DNA from: Paramoeba atlantica | Taxonomy: Eukaryota > Discosea | DNA: 64,000 nt | Assembly: GCA_977017575.1 (NCBI GenBank) | Contig: CDRNVI010000203.1 | Coordinates: forward strand, 62,001-126,000 | Reading direction: 5' to 3' | Part shown: positions 21,301-33,612 of the stretch, one piece after another | Numbering within the stretch: position 1 is the first letter of the stretch | Layout of the letters: every line of letters begins with the position of its first letter | Notes under the pieces: generated by a model | What the model saw: only the letters and a program-made list of their open reading frames with translations | Database searches by the model: none | What the model was told of the DNA's origin: nothing | Made by a program: the position numbers and the translations under genes

Positions 21301-22925
21301 TTGATAACAAAAAAGTTATAACGCTGTTAATTTTCCATCAAAAATTATTTTTTTTTGCTTCAAAAATTTTTTTTAACATAAAAATTTATAATGATGATTA
21401 CAAAATAAGTGTTGCAACTCAAAAAAGTTGTTTAACACTGTTAATTTTCCATCAACATCATAATTTTTATTTAAAAATTTTAATCAAGCTCAATTTTATA
21501 AACATTTTTTGTAAAAAAATTAAAATTTTTACTGGAAAATTACGGTGAGATGCATAAAAATTAGATTTAAACATAAATTTATGCAAACTACCGTTTAATT
21601 TCCAACAAAATTTAAATTTTTTTCATTCAAAAATAGATTTTTTTAATTTTTCGCCGACAAAATTGAAAAAAAATTGAATTTTCATTCAAAAAGTTGTAAA
21701 ATTGAGTCTCAGGATGAAAAAGTGGAAAAAGACCACATTTTATCAATTCGACGCTAAATTAGCAAAAAATTTCAATTTCTACACCTAAATGACTGTAGAA
21801 ATTGGTGTTTTCCTACAATTTTGTGGAAATCCCTGACAAACACTGCTAAATTTCCAACAAAAAGTCAATTTGCAGGTGCTGCCCGTGGATTTTCCAACAA
21901 AATACTAGCAAAACTACTCAAAATGCTATTTTTCCGGCAGAAAACCGTCAAAATCTGCTTTTTCTGGGCAGGAATGACAAAAACGGCCCAAAAAAGGCCC
22001 TGTCATTTTGCCCAAAAACGCAGTATTTTTTCCTGTTCTGGCCTGCAAATTAGCGGATGTCCAAAGCCCCCAAAAAAAGTGACTTGGACTCCGAGCCGAC
22101 TCGAAAAGTCGTATTTTCCGGCAGAAACGAAAAAATATGCCACATTTTGTCCGACGATTATTTACAACTTTTTCTCGCATCCCATCATGGCGATTTTGCG
22201 GATCTGCAGGTTGGGAGGGAGCCAACTGCATTTTTTGGCCGTTTTGAACCCGTTTTGTAAAAAATCGCATATATAAACTCCATAATTTCCCCTCAGAAAT
22301 CTGCCACTTTTGGAGGCCAAAAAGTGTTTTGCAGAATCTCGAGGGCAAAATAGGAGTTTTTTGACCCGATTTTGTGAACAAAACTGGCATCAAAAACTAT
22401 TCCAAATGCTCCAATCCGAATTTCAGCTATTGAACACTAAAAATGCTGAAAATCGCTATTTCGCACTGGAATTCCGCCAAAACTCCTTTTCAATGCGTAT
22501 TTTGGGCGAGAAAACCGTCGATTTTATAATTTTTAAACTTTTTTTTGTATAATTTATCATTTTTAGCGCGGATTTCTATAATTTCTCGCATAATTTATTA
22601 GTTTTATAGCGTTGTAGTTAAAATTTTCATAATTTTATCATCAAAGTCATCATTTTTCTATAATTTCAAACAAAATTATTAAAAAAAATGTTGTCTCAGA
22701 CGAAAAAATTGCATGAAAGTTGTTAAACAACACTAAAACTAAAAAAATATCCCGCAGAAATTAAAAAACCGTGATAAAAATTTATAAATTCAAAAGAAAA
22801 ATTTAAAAATCTTAAAAATTTATGATGAAATCATCTTCTTTGTACCAAAATCAGATGTAAACATCAAAAAATTTTTTTAAAATCACTAGCTGAAACCATC
22901 GTCTATGGTTTCTTTTGTTAATGAT
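18388..22925 (+). repeat. Array unit 5 (type A, 4538 bp)
   Basis: A complete A unit of the same length as unit 4, and apparently identical to it, which points to recent duplication or homogenisation. Confidence 0.96.
19665..19927 (+). ncRNA. Structured block, unit 5 (A form)
   Basis: A form; helices as in unit 1, no pairing lost. Confidence 0.5.
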
Positions 22926-25900
22926 CAATGTTTTCATTTCATTCATAACATTTTCACGTTAACTTCGTTCAACTAACTTGAATTTTATTAAAATTATGAT
23001 TCATAAAATAATTTTTTCATTGCTAAAAATAGAATCGCAATGGAAATTATTATGAAACAAGTTTTAATAATTCAAACTTAAGTTTGAACTCGAGTTATAA
23101 AATTTTAATAACATTAATATATACTTTTAAATAACTTCTATAATTAATTCAAAAGAGAATTTATAATTATGAACTTATAAAACTATATTTAATGATTTAA
23201 AAATTTAATAACTTGTTCTAATGTTTTCAATGTAATACGATATTTACGATATATGATCTTCTTTGTTCCAAAATCAGATGTTGATTATCGTACATTCTTA
23301 TTACATGAAAACAAAGAACAGCTACGGATAAGAACTGAAATGCCTTCCATATACCGAGATACTTTAAATTGATTATAGATAAATTTTCTAAAATATTTAA
23401 TTACAAAAATAATTTAAAATATTATTTACAAAACTTATAAATATAATCAATAAAAGTATACGTTATAAAGGAGCGCATAGTTCCTATCACTTTTAAATAC
23501 GCTATTTTCCTTGATAAAAAAAATCACTGGAAAATTAGCAGTCTTTAAAGAACTTCGATACAAAAAAGTATCTTGACAATCTCTGTTGTTTTTGTTACAA
23601 AAAAATAGTAAATAACTTCAAACATATATACAAAATTAAACGTGTATAAAAAAAGAAAAACATACACTTTGATACATTCAATCAAAAAAGATCTCAATCA
23701 TGTATCATTAACTTTAGCATATATGTAAGAAGTTCCTTGGTGATTAATTCTTTTACGGTTTTCATGTAATAAACATGTACGATAATCAACATCTGATTTT
23801 AACTCAAAGCAGAGTAATCATCGTTAAATATCGTACAAAAGTTATTACAAAGAAAACTGCTAAGAATTATCATCAGGAAATTGCACTAAGATTTCCTTCA
23901 GAAATTCAAGTACAAATATCCGCTTAACTTATAAAAAGATATAAGTAGCTTCTATATATATTTTTTTATCGAAAAAACGATAAATAAATAAAGATCATGA
24001 TAAGATTTCTACGAAATTCAATCATGAAGCATACACTATAGTGTATGCAAATTATTACAAAAATAATAATTTTAAAATTTTTTTCTTCGTAATTCAAAGA
24101 AGAATTTACTTGAAAAAAAATATAAATTTTAATGTTTTCGTGTTTAACTACAACTTAAATTTATATATATTTCGTTAAATTAAGAGAATAATTAAACGAA
24201 ACTGTTACTCGGCAAAAATAAGGGAATTTTTGAGTAACAGACCGTTCAAATTGAAAACAAAAAAACAATTTGCACGGCAATTCTTGGGGTTTTTACGCCT
24301 CACGGCTTCGTGATCGGACTAAAGAGCAGTAGCGAGAGCAAGAAAGTTTGCAGGGGTAGTTGAGTTAGCTATTCCCGGTGGTAGCTAACCTCGATTCCTT
24401 AGTCTTTAGTTGTGGTAATTTGGGATAGCGAAGTAAAATTTTTAAAGTTCGCTATCGACAATTACTATTCTCTTTCATCTTTTGGCGTGCATTGCTAATT
24501 GATCCCAATAGACAATCACATTCAGAAACGATCGTAGCTTTACCTATATGTATGTAAAATATCATACATAAGAATCAATAAGATCTGTTTCGTCTCCTCT
24601 TTTTTCTTTTAAAATAGCAGGACTAATCTATATTATATAATTATTATTCAACTTTTTTAATTATATTTTATCTGCTTGAACACCATAGTTCGATAAAAAA
24701 TAAATAAAAAGATGAATAAATAACTAAAAAATAAAGATAGACAAGAACAAGAATAGTTTAGTTTAATTCCGTGTTAAATCCTCAATCCTTAAGTCGGATT
24801 TGTCACTCCATATACGATCAAACTTTATTTACTTAAATTTTTACAAAGATAGTAAAATTAAAAGTATAAAGATGATCTAGCTCACCAGTTTTATTTAAAT
24901 TAAAATCTTACACAATGATTTTATATTTATAAACTACTCGCTTCCATCGACCCTCGACTTTGTTGAAGTTTAAGTTTTTGAGTTTACGATATTAAAGAGA
25001 AAAAAAATATTATTGCGCTCTATTGGTGGGGCTTTCGTTAGATTATTAAAAGCTCAACGTCATTGTTCGCGTTTTACGTTACACTCCACAAGCTAAACAA
25101 GTGCGTTCTGCCTTAATAATCACTACCCCTCACCAAAAGGTCGCAATAATATATGTTTTTAGCGTTTAAGATCTGGAGACCATTTTCAAAATAGAAAATG
25201 TCAATCGCTTTTTTCTTACGCAAGTACGTCAAAAAAATCGTTTTTCTCCATGAGCTAAAACGAGTTAGTTCGATCGGGCTTTTTTTGATGCTTTTTTTGG
25301 ATCGCAGCTTCAACAAAAAAAAATTTCTGCTGCTGTTTTCCAACAAAGAAAATTATAAAAAAATAATTTTGTTGTTGTCAAATACGATCTTTTAAAATAT
25401 AAAATTTTTTTTATCGTTATAAATTTTATTCCAACATAAATTTGTTGGAAAAGTAACAGTAAAAAGTTGTTAATGAAAAAAAATAAATTCATTAACAACA
25501 ACGTTGATGAAAAATATCAATCAACGCTGTTAAATTTCCAACAAAATAATGTCAGAAAAAAATTTCTGCCGAAATAATTTAGCTGATTAAATTTTTATCA
25601 CGACAAAAATATTTTTTTGTGGATCAATTAAATCGTTATTAACAAAAAAGTTATAACGCTGTTAATTTTCCAACCTAAAAATTTTTTATCTCTCAAAAAA
25701 TATTTTTTGATGTTCAAAGTTATCGTTTGATAACAAAAAAGTTATAACGCTGTAACTTTTCCAACAAAAAAAATTTTTTTTCGTGTTAAAAATTATTTTT
25801 GATCAATAAAAATTATTTTCGATGTTCAAATTCATCGTTTGATAACAAAAAAGTTATAACGCTGTTAATTTTCCATCAAAAATTATTTTTTTTTGCTTCA

Positions 25901-27463
25901 AAAATTTTTTTTAACATAAAAATTTATAATGATGATTACAAAATAAGTGTTGCAACTCAAAAAAGTTGTTTAACACTGTTAATTTTCCATCAACATCATA
26001 ATTTTTATTTAAAAATTTTAATCAAGATCAATTTTATAAACATTTTTTGTAAAAAAATTAAAATTTTTACTGGAAAATTACGGTGAGATGCATAAAAATT
26101 AGATTTAAACATAAATTTATGCAAACTACCGTTTAATTTCCAACAAAATTTAAATTTTTTTCATTCAAAAATAGATTTTTTTAATTTTTCGCCGACAAAA
26201 TTGAAAAAAAATTGAATTTTCATTCAAAAAGTTGTAAAATTGAGTCTCAGGATGAAAAAGTGGAAAAAGACCACATTTTATCAATTCGACGCTAAATTAG
26301 CAAAAAATTTCAATTTCTACACCTAAATGACTGTAGAAATTGGTGTTTTCCTACAATTTTGTGGAAATCCCTGACAAACACTGCTAAATTTCCAACAAAA
26401 AGTCAATTTGCAGGTGCTGCCCGTGGATTTTCCAACAAAATACTAGCAAAACTACTCAAAATGCTATTTTTCCGGCAGAAAACCGTCAAAATCTGCTTTT
26501 TCTGGGCAGGAATGACAAAAACGGCCCAAAAAAGGCCCTGTCATTTTGCCCAAAAACGCAGTATTTTTTCCTGTTCTGGCCTGCAAATTAGCGGATGTCC
26601 AAAGCCCCCAAAAAAAGTGACTTGGACTCCGAGCCGACTCGAAAAGTCGTATTTTCCGGCAGAAACGAAAAAATATGCCACATTTTGTCCGACGATTATT
26701 TACAACTTTTTCTCGCATCCCATCATGGCGATTTTGCGGATCTGCAGGTTGGGAGGGAGCCAACTGCATTTTTTGGCCGTTTTGAACCCGTTTTGTAAAA
26801 AATCGCATATATAAACTCCATAATTTCCCCTCAGAAATCTGCCACTTTTGGAGGCCAAAAAGTGTTTTGCAGAATCTCGAGGGCAAAATAGGAGTTTTTT
26901 GACCCGATTTTGTGAACAAAACTGGCATCAAAAACTATTCCAAATGCTCCAATCCGAATTTCAGCTATTGAACACTAAAAATGCTGAAAATCGCTATTTC
27001 GCACTGGAATTCCGCCAAAACTCCTTTTCAATGCGTATTTTGGGCGAGAAAACCGTCGATTTTATAATTTTTAAACTTTTTTTTGTATAATTTATCATTT
27101 TTAGCGCGGATTTCTATAATTTCTCGCATAATTTATTAGTTTTATAGCGTTGTAGTTAAAATTTTCATAATTTTATCATCAAAGTCATCATTTTTCTATA
27201 ATTTCAAACAAAATTATTAAAAAAAATGTTGTCTCAGACGAAAAAATTGCATGAAAGTTGTTAAACAACACTAAAACTAAAAAAATATCCCGCAGAAATT
27301 AAAAAACCGTGATAAAAATTTATAAATTCAAAAGAAAAATTTAAAAATCTTAAAAATTTATGATGAAATCATCTTCTTTGTACCAAAATCAGATGTAAAC
27401 ATCAAAAAATTTTTTTAAAATCACTAGCTGAAACCATCGTCTATGGTTTCTTTTGTTAATGAT
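22926..27463 (+). repeat. Array unit 6 (type A, 4538 bp)
   Basis: A complete A unit. It shares aagatcaatttt (near 26025) with units 9 and 10, where units 3, 4, 5 and 8 have aagctcaatttt. This groups it with 9 and 10. Confidence 0.96.
24203..24465 (+). ncRNA. Structured block, unit 6 (A form)
   Basis: A form; helices as in unit 1, no pairing lost. Confidence 0.5.
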
Positions 27464-30400
27464 CAATGTTTTCATTTCATTCATAACATTTTCACGTTAA
27501 CTTCGTTCAACTAACTTGAATTTTATTAAAATTATGATTCATAAAATAATTTTTTCATTGCTAAAAATAGAATCGCAATGGAAATTATTATGAAACAAGT
27601 TTTAATAATTCAAACTTAAGTTTGAACTCGAGTTATAAAATTTTAATAACATTAATATATACTTTTAAATAACTTCTATAATTAATTCAAAAGAGAATTT
27701 ATAATTATGAACTTATAAAACTATATTTAATGATTTAAAAATTTAATAACTTGTTCTAATGTTTTCAATGTAATACGATATTTACGATATATGATCTTCT
27801 TTGTTCCAAAATCAGATGTTGATTATCGTACATTCTTATTACATGAAAACAAAGAACAGCTACGGATAAGAACTGAAATGCCTTCCATATACCGAGATAC
27901 TTTAAATTGATTATAGATAAATTTTCTAAAATATTTAATTACAAAAATAATTTAAAATATTATTTACAAAACTTATAAATATAATCAATAAAAGTATACG
28001 TTATAAAGGAGCGCATAGTTCCTATCACTTTTAAATACGCTATTTTCCTTGATAAAAAAAATCACTGGAAAATTAGCAGTCTTTAAAGAACTTCGATACA
28101 AAAAAGTATCTTGACAATCTCTGTTGTTTTTGTTACAAAAAAATAGTAAATAACTTCAAACATATATACAAAATTAAACGTGTATAAAAAAAGAAAAACA
28201 TACACTTTGATACATTCAATCAAAAAAGATCTCAATCATGTATCATTAACTTTAGCATATATGTAAGAAGTTCCTTGGTGATTAATTCTTTTACGGTTTT
28301 CATGTAATAAACATGTACGATAATCAACATCTGATTTTAACTCAAAGCAGAGTAATCATCGTTAAATATCGTACAAAAGTTATTACAAAGAAAACTGCTA
28401 AGAATTATCATCAGGAAATTGCACTAAGATTTCCTTCAGAAATTCAAGTACAAATATCCGCTTAACTTATAAAAAGATATAAGTAGCTTCTATATATATT
28501 TTTTTATCGAAAAAACGATAAATAAATAAAGATCATGATAAGATTTCTACGAAATTCAATCATGAAGCATACACTATAGTGTATGCAAATTATTACAAAA
28601 ATAATAATTTTAAAATTTTTTTCTTCGTAATTCAAAGAAGAATTTACTTGAAAAAAAATATAAATTTTAATGTTTTCGTGTTTAACTACAACTTAAATTT
28701 ATATATATTTCGTTAAATTAAGAGAATAATTAAACGAAACTGTTACTCGGCAAAAATAAGGGAATTTTTGAGTAACAGACCGTTCAAATTGAAAACAAAA
28801 AAACAATTTGCACGGCAATTCTTGGGGTTTTTACGCCTCACGGCTTCGTGATCGGACTAAAGAGCAGTAGCGAGAGCAAGAAAGTTTGCAGGGGTAGTTG
28901 AGTTAGCTATTCCCGGTGGAAGCTAACCTCGATTCTTTAGTCTTTAGTTGTGGTAATTTGGGATAGTGAAGTAAAATTTTTAAAGTTCACTATCGACAAT
29001 TACTATTCTCTTTCATCTTTTGGCGTGCATTGCTAATTGATCCCAATAGACAATCACATTCAGAAATGATCGTTGCTATCCCTATATGTATGTAAAATAT
29101 CATACATAAGAATCAATAAGATCTATTTCGTCTCCTCTTTCATCCTTTTAACATAGCAAGACTAATCTATATTATATAATTATTATTCAACTTTTTTAAT
29201 TATATTTTATCTGCTTGAACACCATAGTTCGATAAAAAATAAATAAAAAGATGAATAAATAACTAAAAAATAAAGATAGACAAGAACAAGAATAGTTTAG
29301 TTTAATTCCGTGTTAAATCCTCAATCCTTAAGTCGGATTTGTCACTCCATATACGATCAAACTTTATTTACTTAAATTTTTACAAAGATAGTAAAATTAA
29401 AAGTATAAAGATGATCTAGCTCACCAGTTTTATTTAAATTAAAATCTTACACAATGATTTTATATTTATAAACTACTCGCTTCCATCGACCCTCGACTTT
29501 GTTGAAGTTTAAGTTTTTGAGTTTACGATATTAAAGAGAAAAAAAATATTATTGCGCTCTATTGGTGGGGCTTTCGTTAAATTATTAAAAGCTCAACGTC
29601 ATTGTTCGCGTTTTACGTTACACTCCACAAGCTAAACAAGTGCGTTCTGCCTTAATAATCACTACCCCTCACCAAAAGGTCGCAATAATATATGTTTTTA
29701 GCGTTTAAGATCTGGAGACCATTTTCAAAATAGAAAATGTCAATCGCTTTTTTCTTACGCAAGTACGTCAAAAAAATCGTTTTTCTCCATGAGCTAAAAC
29801 GAGTTAGTTCGATCGGGCTTTTTTTGATGCTTTTTTTGGATCGCAGCTTCAACAAAAAAAAATTTCCGCTGCTGTTTTCCAACAAAGAAAATTATAAAAA
29901 AATAATTTTGTTGTTGTCAAATACGATCTTTTAAAATATAAAATTTTTTTTATCGTTATAAATTTTATTCCGACATAAATTTGTTGGAAAAGTAACAGTA
30001 AAAAGTTGTTAATGAAAAAAAAATAAATTCATTAACAACAACGTTGATGAAAAATAACAATCAACGCTGTTAAATTTCCAACAAAATAATGTCAGAAAAA
30101 AATTTCTGCCGAAATAATTTAGCTGATTAAATTTTTATCACGACAAAAATATTTTTTTGTTGATCAATTAAATCGTTATTAACAAAAAAGTTATAACGCT
30201 GTTAATTTTCCAACATAAAAATTTTTTATCTCTCAAAAAATATTTTTTGATGTTCAAAGTTATCGTTTGATAACAAAAAAGTTATAACGCTGTAACTTTT
30301 CCAACAAAAAAAATTTTTTTTCGTGTTAAAAATTATTTTTGATCAATAAAAATTATTTTCGATGTTCAAATTCATCGTTTGATAACAAAAAAGTTATAAC

Positions 30401-32002
30401 GCTGTTAATTTTCCATCAAAAATTATTTTTTTTGCTTCAAAAATTTTTTTTAACATAAAAATTTATAATGATGATTACAAAATAAGTGTTGCAACTCAAA
30501 AAAGTTGTTTAACACTGTTAATTTTCCATCAACATCATAATTTTTATTTAAAAATTTTAATCAAAATCAATTTTATAAACATTTTTTGTAAAAAAATTAA
30601 AATTTTTACTGGAAAATTACGGTGAGATGCATAAAAATTAGATTTAAACATAAATTTATGCAAACTACCGTTTAATTTCCAACAAAATTTAAATTTTTTT
30701 CATTCAAAAATAGATTTTTTTAATTTTTCGCCGACAAAATTGAAAAAAAATTGAATTTTCATTCAAAAAGTTGTAAAATTGAGTCTCAGGATGAAAAAGT
30801 GGAAAAAGACCACATTTTATCAATTCGACGCTAAATTAGCAAAAAATTTCAATTTCTACACCTAAATGACTGTAGAAATTGGTGTTTTCCTACAATTTTG
30901 TGGAAACTCCTGACAAACACTGCTAAATTTCCAACAAAAAGTCAATTTGCAGGTGCTGCCCGTGGATTTTCCAACAAAATACTAGCAAAACTACTCAAAA
31001 TGCTATTTTTCCGGCAGAAAACCGTCAAAATCTGCTTTTTCTGGGCAGGAATGACAAAAACGGCCCAAAAAAGGCCCTGTCATTTTGCCCAAAAACGCAG
31101 TATTTTTTCCTGTTCTGGCCTGCAAATTAGCGGATGTCCAAGTGCCCCAAAAAAAGTGACTTGGACTCCGAGCCGACTCGAAAAGTCGTATTTTCCGGCA
31201 GAAACGAAAAAATATGCCACATTTTGTCCGACGATTATTTACAACTTTTTCTCGCATCCCATCATAGCGATTTTGCGGATCTGCAAGTTGGGAGGGAACC
31301 AACTGCATTTTTTGGCCGTTTTGAACCCGTTTTGTAAAAAATCGCATATATAAACTCCATAATTTCCCCTCAGAAATCTGCCACTTTTGGACGCCAAAAA
31401 GTGTTTTGCAGAATCTCGAGGGCAAAATAGGAGTTTTTTGACCCGATTTTGTGAACAAAACTGGCATCAAAAACTATTCCAAATGCTCCAATCCGAATTT
31501 CAGCTATTGAACACTAAAAATGCTGAAAATCGCTATTTCGCACTGGAATTCCGCCAAAACTCCTTTTCAATGCGTATTTTGGGCGAGAAAATCGTGAATT
31601 TTATAATTTTTAAACTTTTTTTTGTATAATTTATCATTTTTAGCGCGGATTTGTATAATTTCTCGCATAATTTATTAGTTTTATAGCGTTGTAGTTAAAA
31701 TTTTCATAATTTTATCATCAAAGTCATCATTTTTCTATAATTTCAAACAAAATTATTAAAAAAAATGTTGTCTCAGACGAAAAAATTGCATGAAAGTTGT
31801 TAAACAACACTAAAACTAAAAAAATATCCCGCAGAAATTAAAAAACCGTGATAAAAATTTATAAATTCAAAAGAAAAATTTAAAAATCTTAAAAATTTAT
31901 GATGAAATCATCTTCTTTGTACCAAAATCAGATGTAAACATCAAAAAATTTTTTTAAAATCACTAGTTGAAACCATCGTCTATGGTTTCTTTTGTTAATG
32001 AT
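27464..32002 (+). repeat. Array unit 7 (A first half, C second half)
   Basis: A markers run to t28868 (gcagtagcg). The C marker a28920 (ggtggaagc) starts the C part, which continues to the unit end (gatagtgaa, gttaaatta, agtgcccc, ctgcaagttggg, atcgtgaa). The switch is confined to 28868-28920, inside the structured block. It is 4539 bp long. Confidence 0.95.
28741..29003 (+). ncRNA. Structured block, unit 7 (A/C hybrid)
   Basis: H1-H3 are A form; from a28920 it is C form. H6 reads GATAGTGAA with TTCACTATC, so t28967 pairs with a28989 where unit 1 has c1504-g1526. H5 loses its loop-closing pair (TAGCTAAC becomes AAGCTAAC), shortening it by one pair. Confidence 0.55.
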
Positions 32003-32289
32003 CAATGTTTTCATTTCATTCATAACATTTTCACGTTAACTTCGTTCAACTAACTTGAATTTTATTAAAATTATGATTCATAAAATAATTTTTTCATTGC
32101 TAAAAATAAAACCGCAATGGAAATTATTATGAAACAAGTTTTAATAATTCAAACTTAAGTTTGAACTCGAGTTATAAAATTTTAATAACATTAATATATA
32201 CTTTTAAATAACTTCTATAATTAATTCAAAAGAGAATTTATAATTAAGAACTTATAAAACTATATTTAATGATTTAAAACTTAATAACT

Positions 32290-32397
32290 TGTTGTAATGT
32301 TTTCAATATAATAATATATTTACGATATATTATCTTCTTTGTTCCAAAATCAGATGTTGATTATCGTACATTCTTATTACATGAAAACATAACAACA
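32290..32397. repeat. Forward hairpin, type C
   Basis: TGTTGT.ATGTTTTC pairs with GAAAACAT.ACAACA around the shared core. A has TGTTCT/AGAACA at this point. Repeated in unit 12 at +18221. Confidence 0.7.
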
Positions 32398-32414
32398 TAA
32401 AGAATACAATAGGC

Positions 32415-32526
32415 ACTCCTTACATTTAAATGCCCTTAATATAATTTATCGATATATTTAATTACACAAATAATTTAAAATATAATTTATAAAATATTAA
32501 TAAAGTTCATGTAAAATGTAAGAAGT
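32415..32526. repeat. AT-core hairpin, type C
   Basis: ACTCCTTACATTTAAATG pairs with CATGTAAAATGTAAGAAGT. The centre is attacacaaataat, a one-base variant of the core. The arms differ fully from A and B. Confidence 0.7.
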
Positions 32527-32534
32527 TACCCTAG

Positions 32535-32678
32535 TTTTCCTGGTATTGTGAGTATGTTTTCATGTAATAAACATGTACGATAATCAACATCTGATTTTGA
32601 CTCAAAGCAGAGTAATCATCGTTAAATATCGTTACAAAGTTATTACAAATAAAACATAAATCACTAATAACAGGAAAA
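32535..32678. repeat. Reverse hairpin 1, type C
   Basis: TTTTCCTGGTATTGTGAG.TATGTTTT pairs with AAAACATAAATCACTAATAACAGGAAAA (shown as two runs either side of the core). The core is as in the other reverse hairpins. Confidence 0.75.
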
Positions 32679-32724
32679 TATTAAATACAAAAATATTTAA
32701 TAAACTTCGATGCAAAAAAGCATC
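32679..32724. repeat. TATTAAATA and GATGC hairpins, type C
   Basis: TATTAAATA-caaaaa-TATTTAATA (32679-32702, nine perfect pairs) starts at the base after the reverse hairpin. GATGC-a6-GCATC follows at 32709-32724. Confidence 0.75.
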
Positions 32725-32759
32725 TTGACAATCTCTGTGTTTTTGTTAAAAAAAATAGC

Positions 32760-32889
32760 GTAAAACTACAAAACCATATATATAAAATGAAAAGTGTATA
32801 AAAAAGAAAAGCATACACTTTGATACATTCAATCGAAAAATATCTCAATCATGTATCATTAATTTTAGTATATATGGTAGGAGTTTTAC
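32760..32889. repeat. Y-shaped module, type C
   Basis: GTAAAACT pairs with AGTTTTAC, then CCATATATA with TATATATGG, enclosing AAAGTGTAT/ATACACTTT and TGATACAT/ATGTATCA. The pair c32774-g32877 replaces a697-t801 of type A. Confidence 0.75.
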
Positions 32890-32890
32890 C

Positions 32891-33030
32891 TTTACAGTGC
32901 TATTAGTCATGTTTTCATGTAATAAGAATGTACGATAATCAACATCTGATTTGCACTCAAAGTAGAGTAATCATCGTTAAATATCAGTACAAAGTCATTA
33001 CAAGAAAACTAAAGATTAAAGCACTGTAAA
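32891..33030. repeat. Reverse hairpin 2, type C
   Basis: TTTACAGTGCT pairs perfectly with AGCACTGTAAA, continued by TTAGTC..GTTTTC. It starts two bases after the Y module. Same core, arms found nowhere else in the window except unit 12. Confidence 0.75.
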
Positions 33031-33031
33031 A

Positions 33032-33098
33032 TTGCACTAAGATTTCCTTCAGAAATTCAAGTGCAAATATCCGCCCAACTTATAAAATATAAGTGGCG
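33032..33098. repeat. Mini-hairpin and ACTTAT hairpin, type C
   Basis: TTGCAC/GTGCAA with inner GATTTC/GAAATTC (33032-33066). CGCC-ca-ACTTAT with ATAAGT-GGCG (33072-33098), where the bulge-side pair is C-G. Confidence 0.7.
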
Positions 33099-33349
33099 TC
33101 TATATATATTTTTTTATCGAAAAAAACGATAAATAAATAAAGATCATGATAAGATTTCTACGAAATTCAATCATGAAGCATACACTATAGTGTATGCAAA
33201 TTATTACAAAAATAATAATTTTAAAATTTTTTCTTCGAAATTCAAAGAAGAATTTATTCGAAAAAAATATAAATTTTAATGTTTTCGTGTTTAACTACAA
33301 CTTAAATTTATATATATTTCGTTAAATTAAGAGAATAATTAAACGAAAC

Positions 33350-33612
33350 TGTTACTCGGCAAAAATAAGGGAATTTTTGAGTAACAGACCGTTCAAATTG
33401 AAAACAAAAAAACAATTTGCACGGCAATTCTTGGGGTTTTTACGCCTCACGGCTTCGTGATTGGACTAAAGAGCAGGAGCGAGAGCAAGAAAGTTTGCAG
33501 GGGTAGTTGAGTTAGCTATTCCCGGTGGTAGCTAACCTCGATTCCTTAGTCTTTAGTTGTGGTAATTTGGGATAGCGAAGTAAAATTTTTAAAGTTCGCT
33601 ATCGACAATTAC
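33350..33612 (+). ncRNA. Structured block, unit 8 (C/A hybrid)
   Basis: The 5' part is C form (gattgg, gcaggagcg) and from t33529 it is A form. All helices can form. The hybrid point is within H4-H5. Confidence 0.5.
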
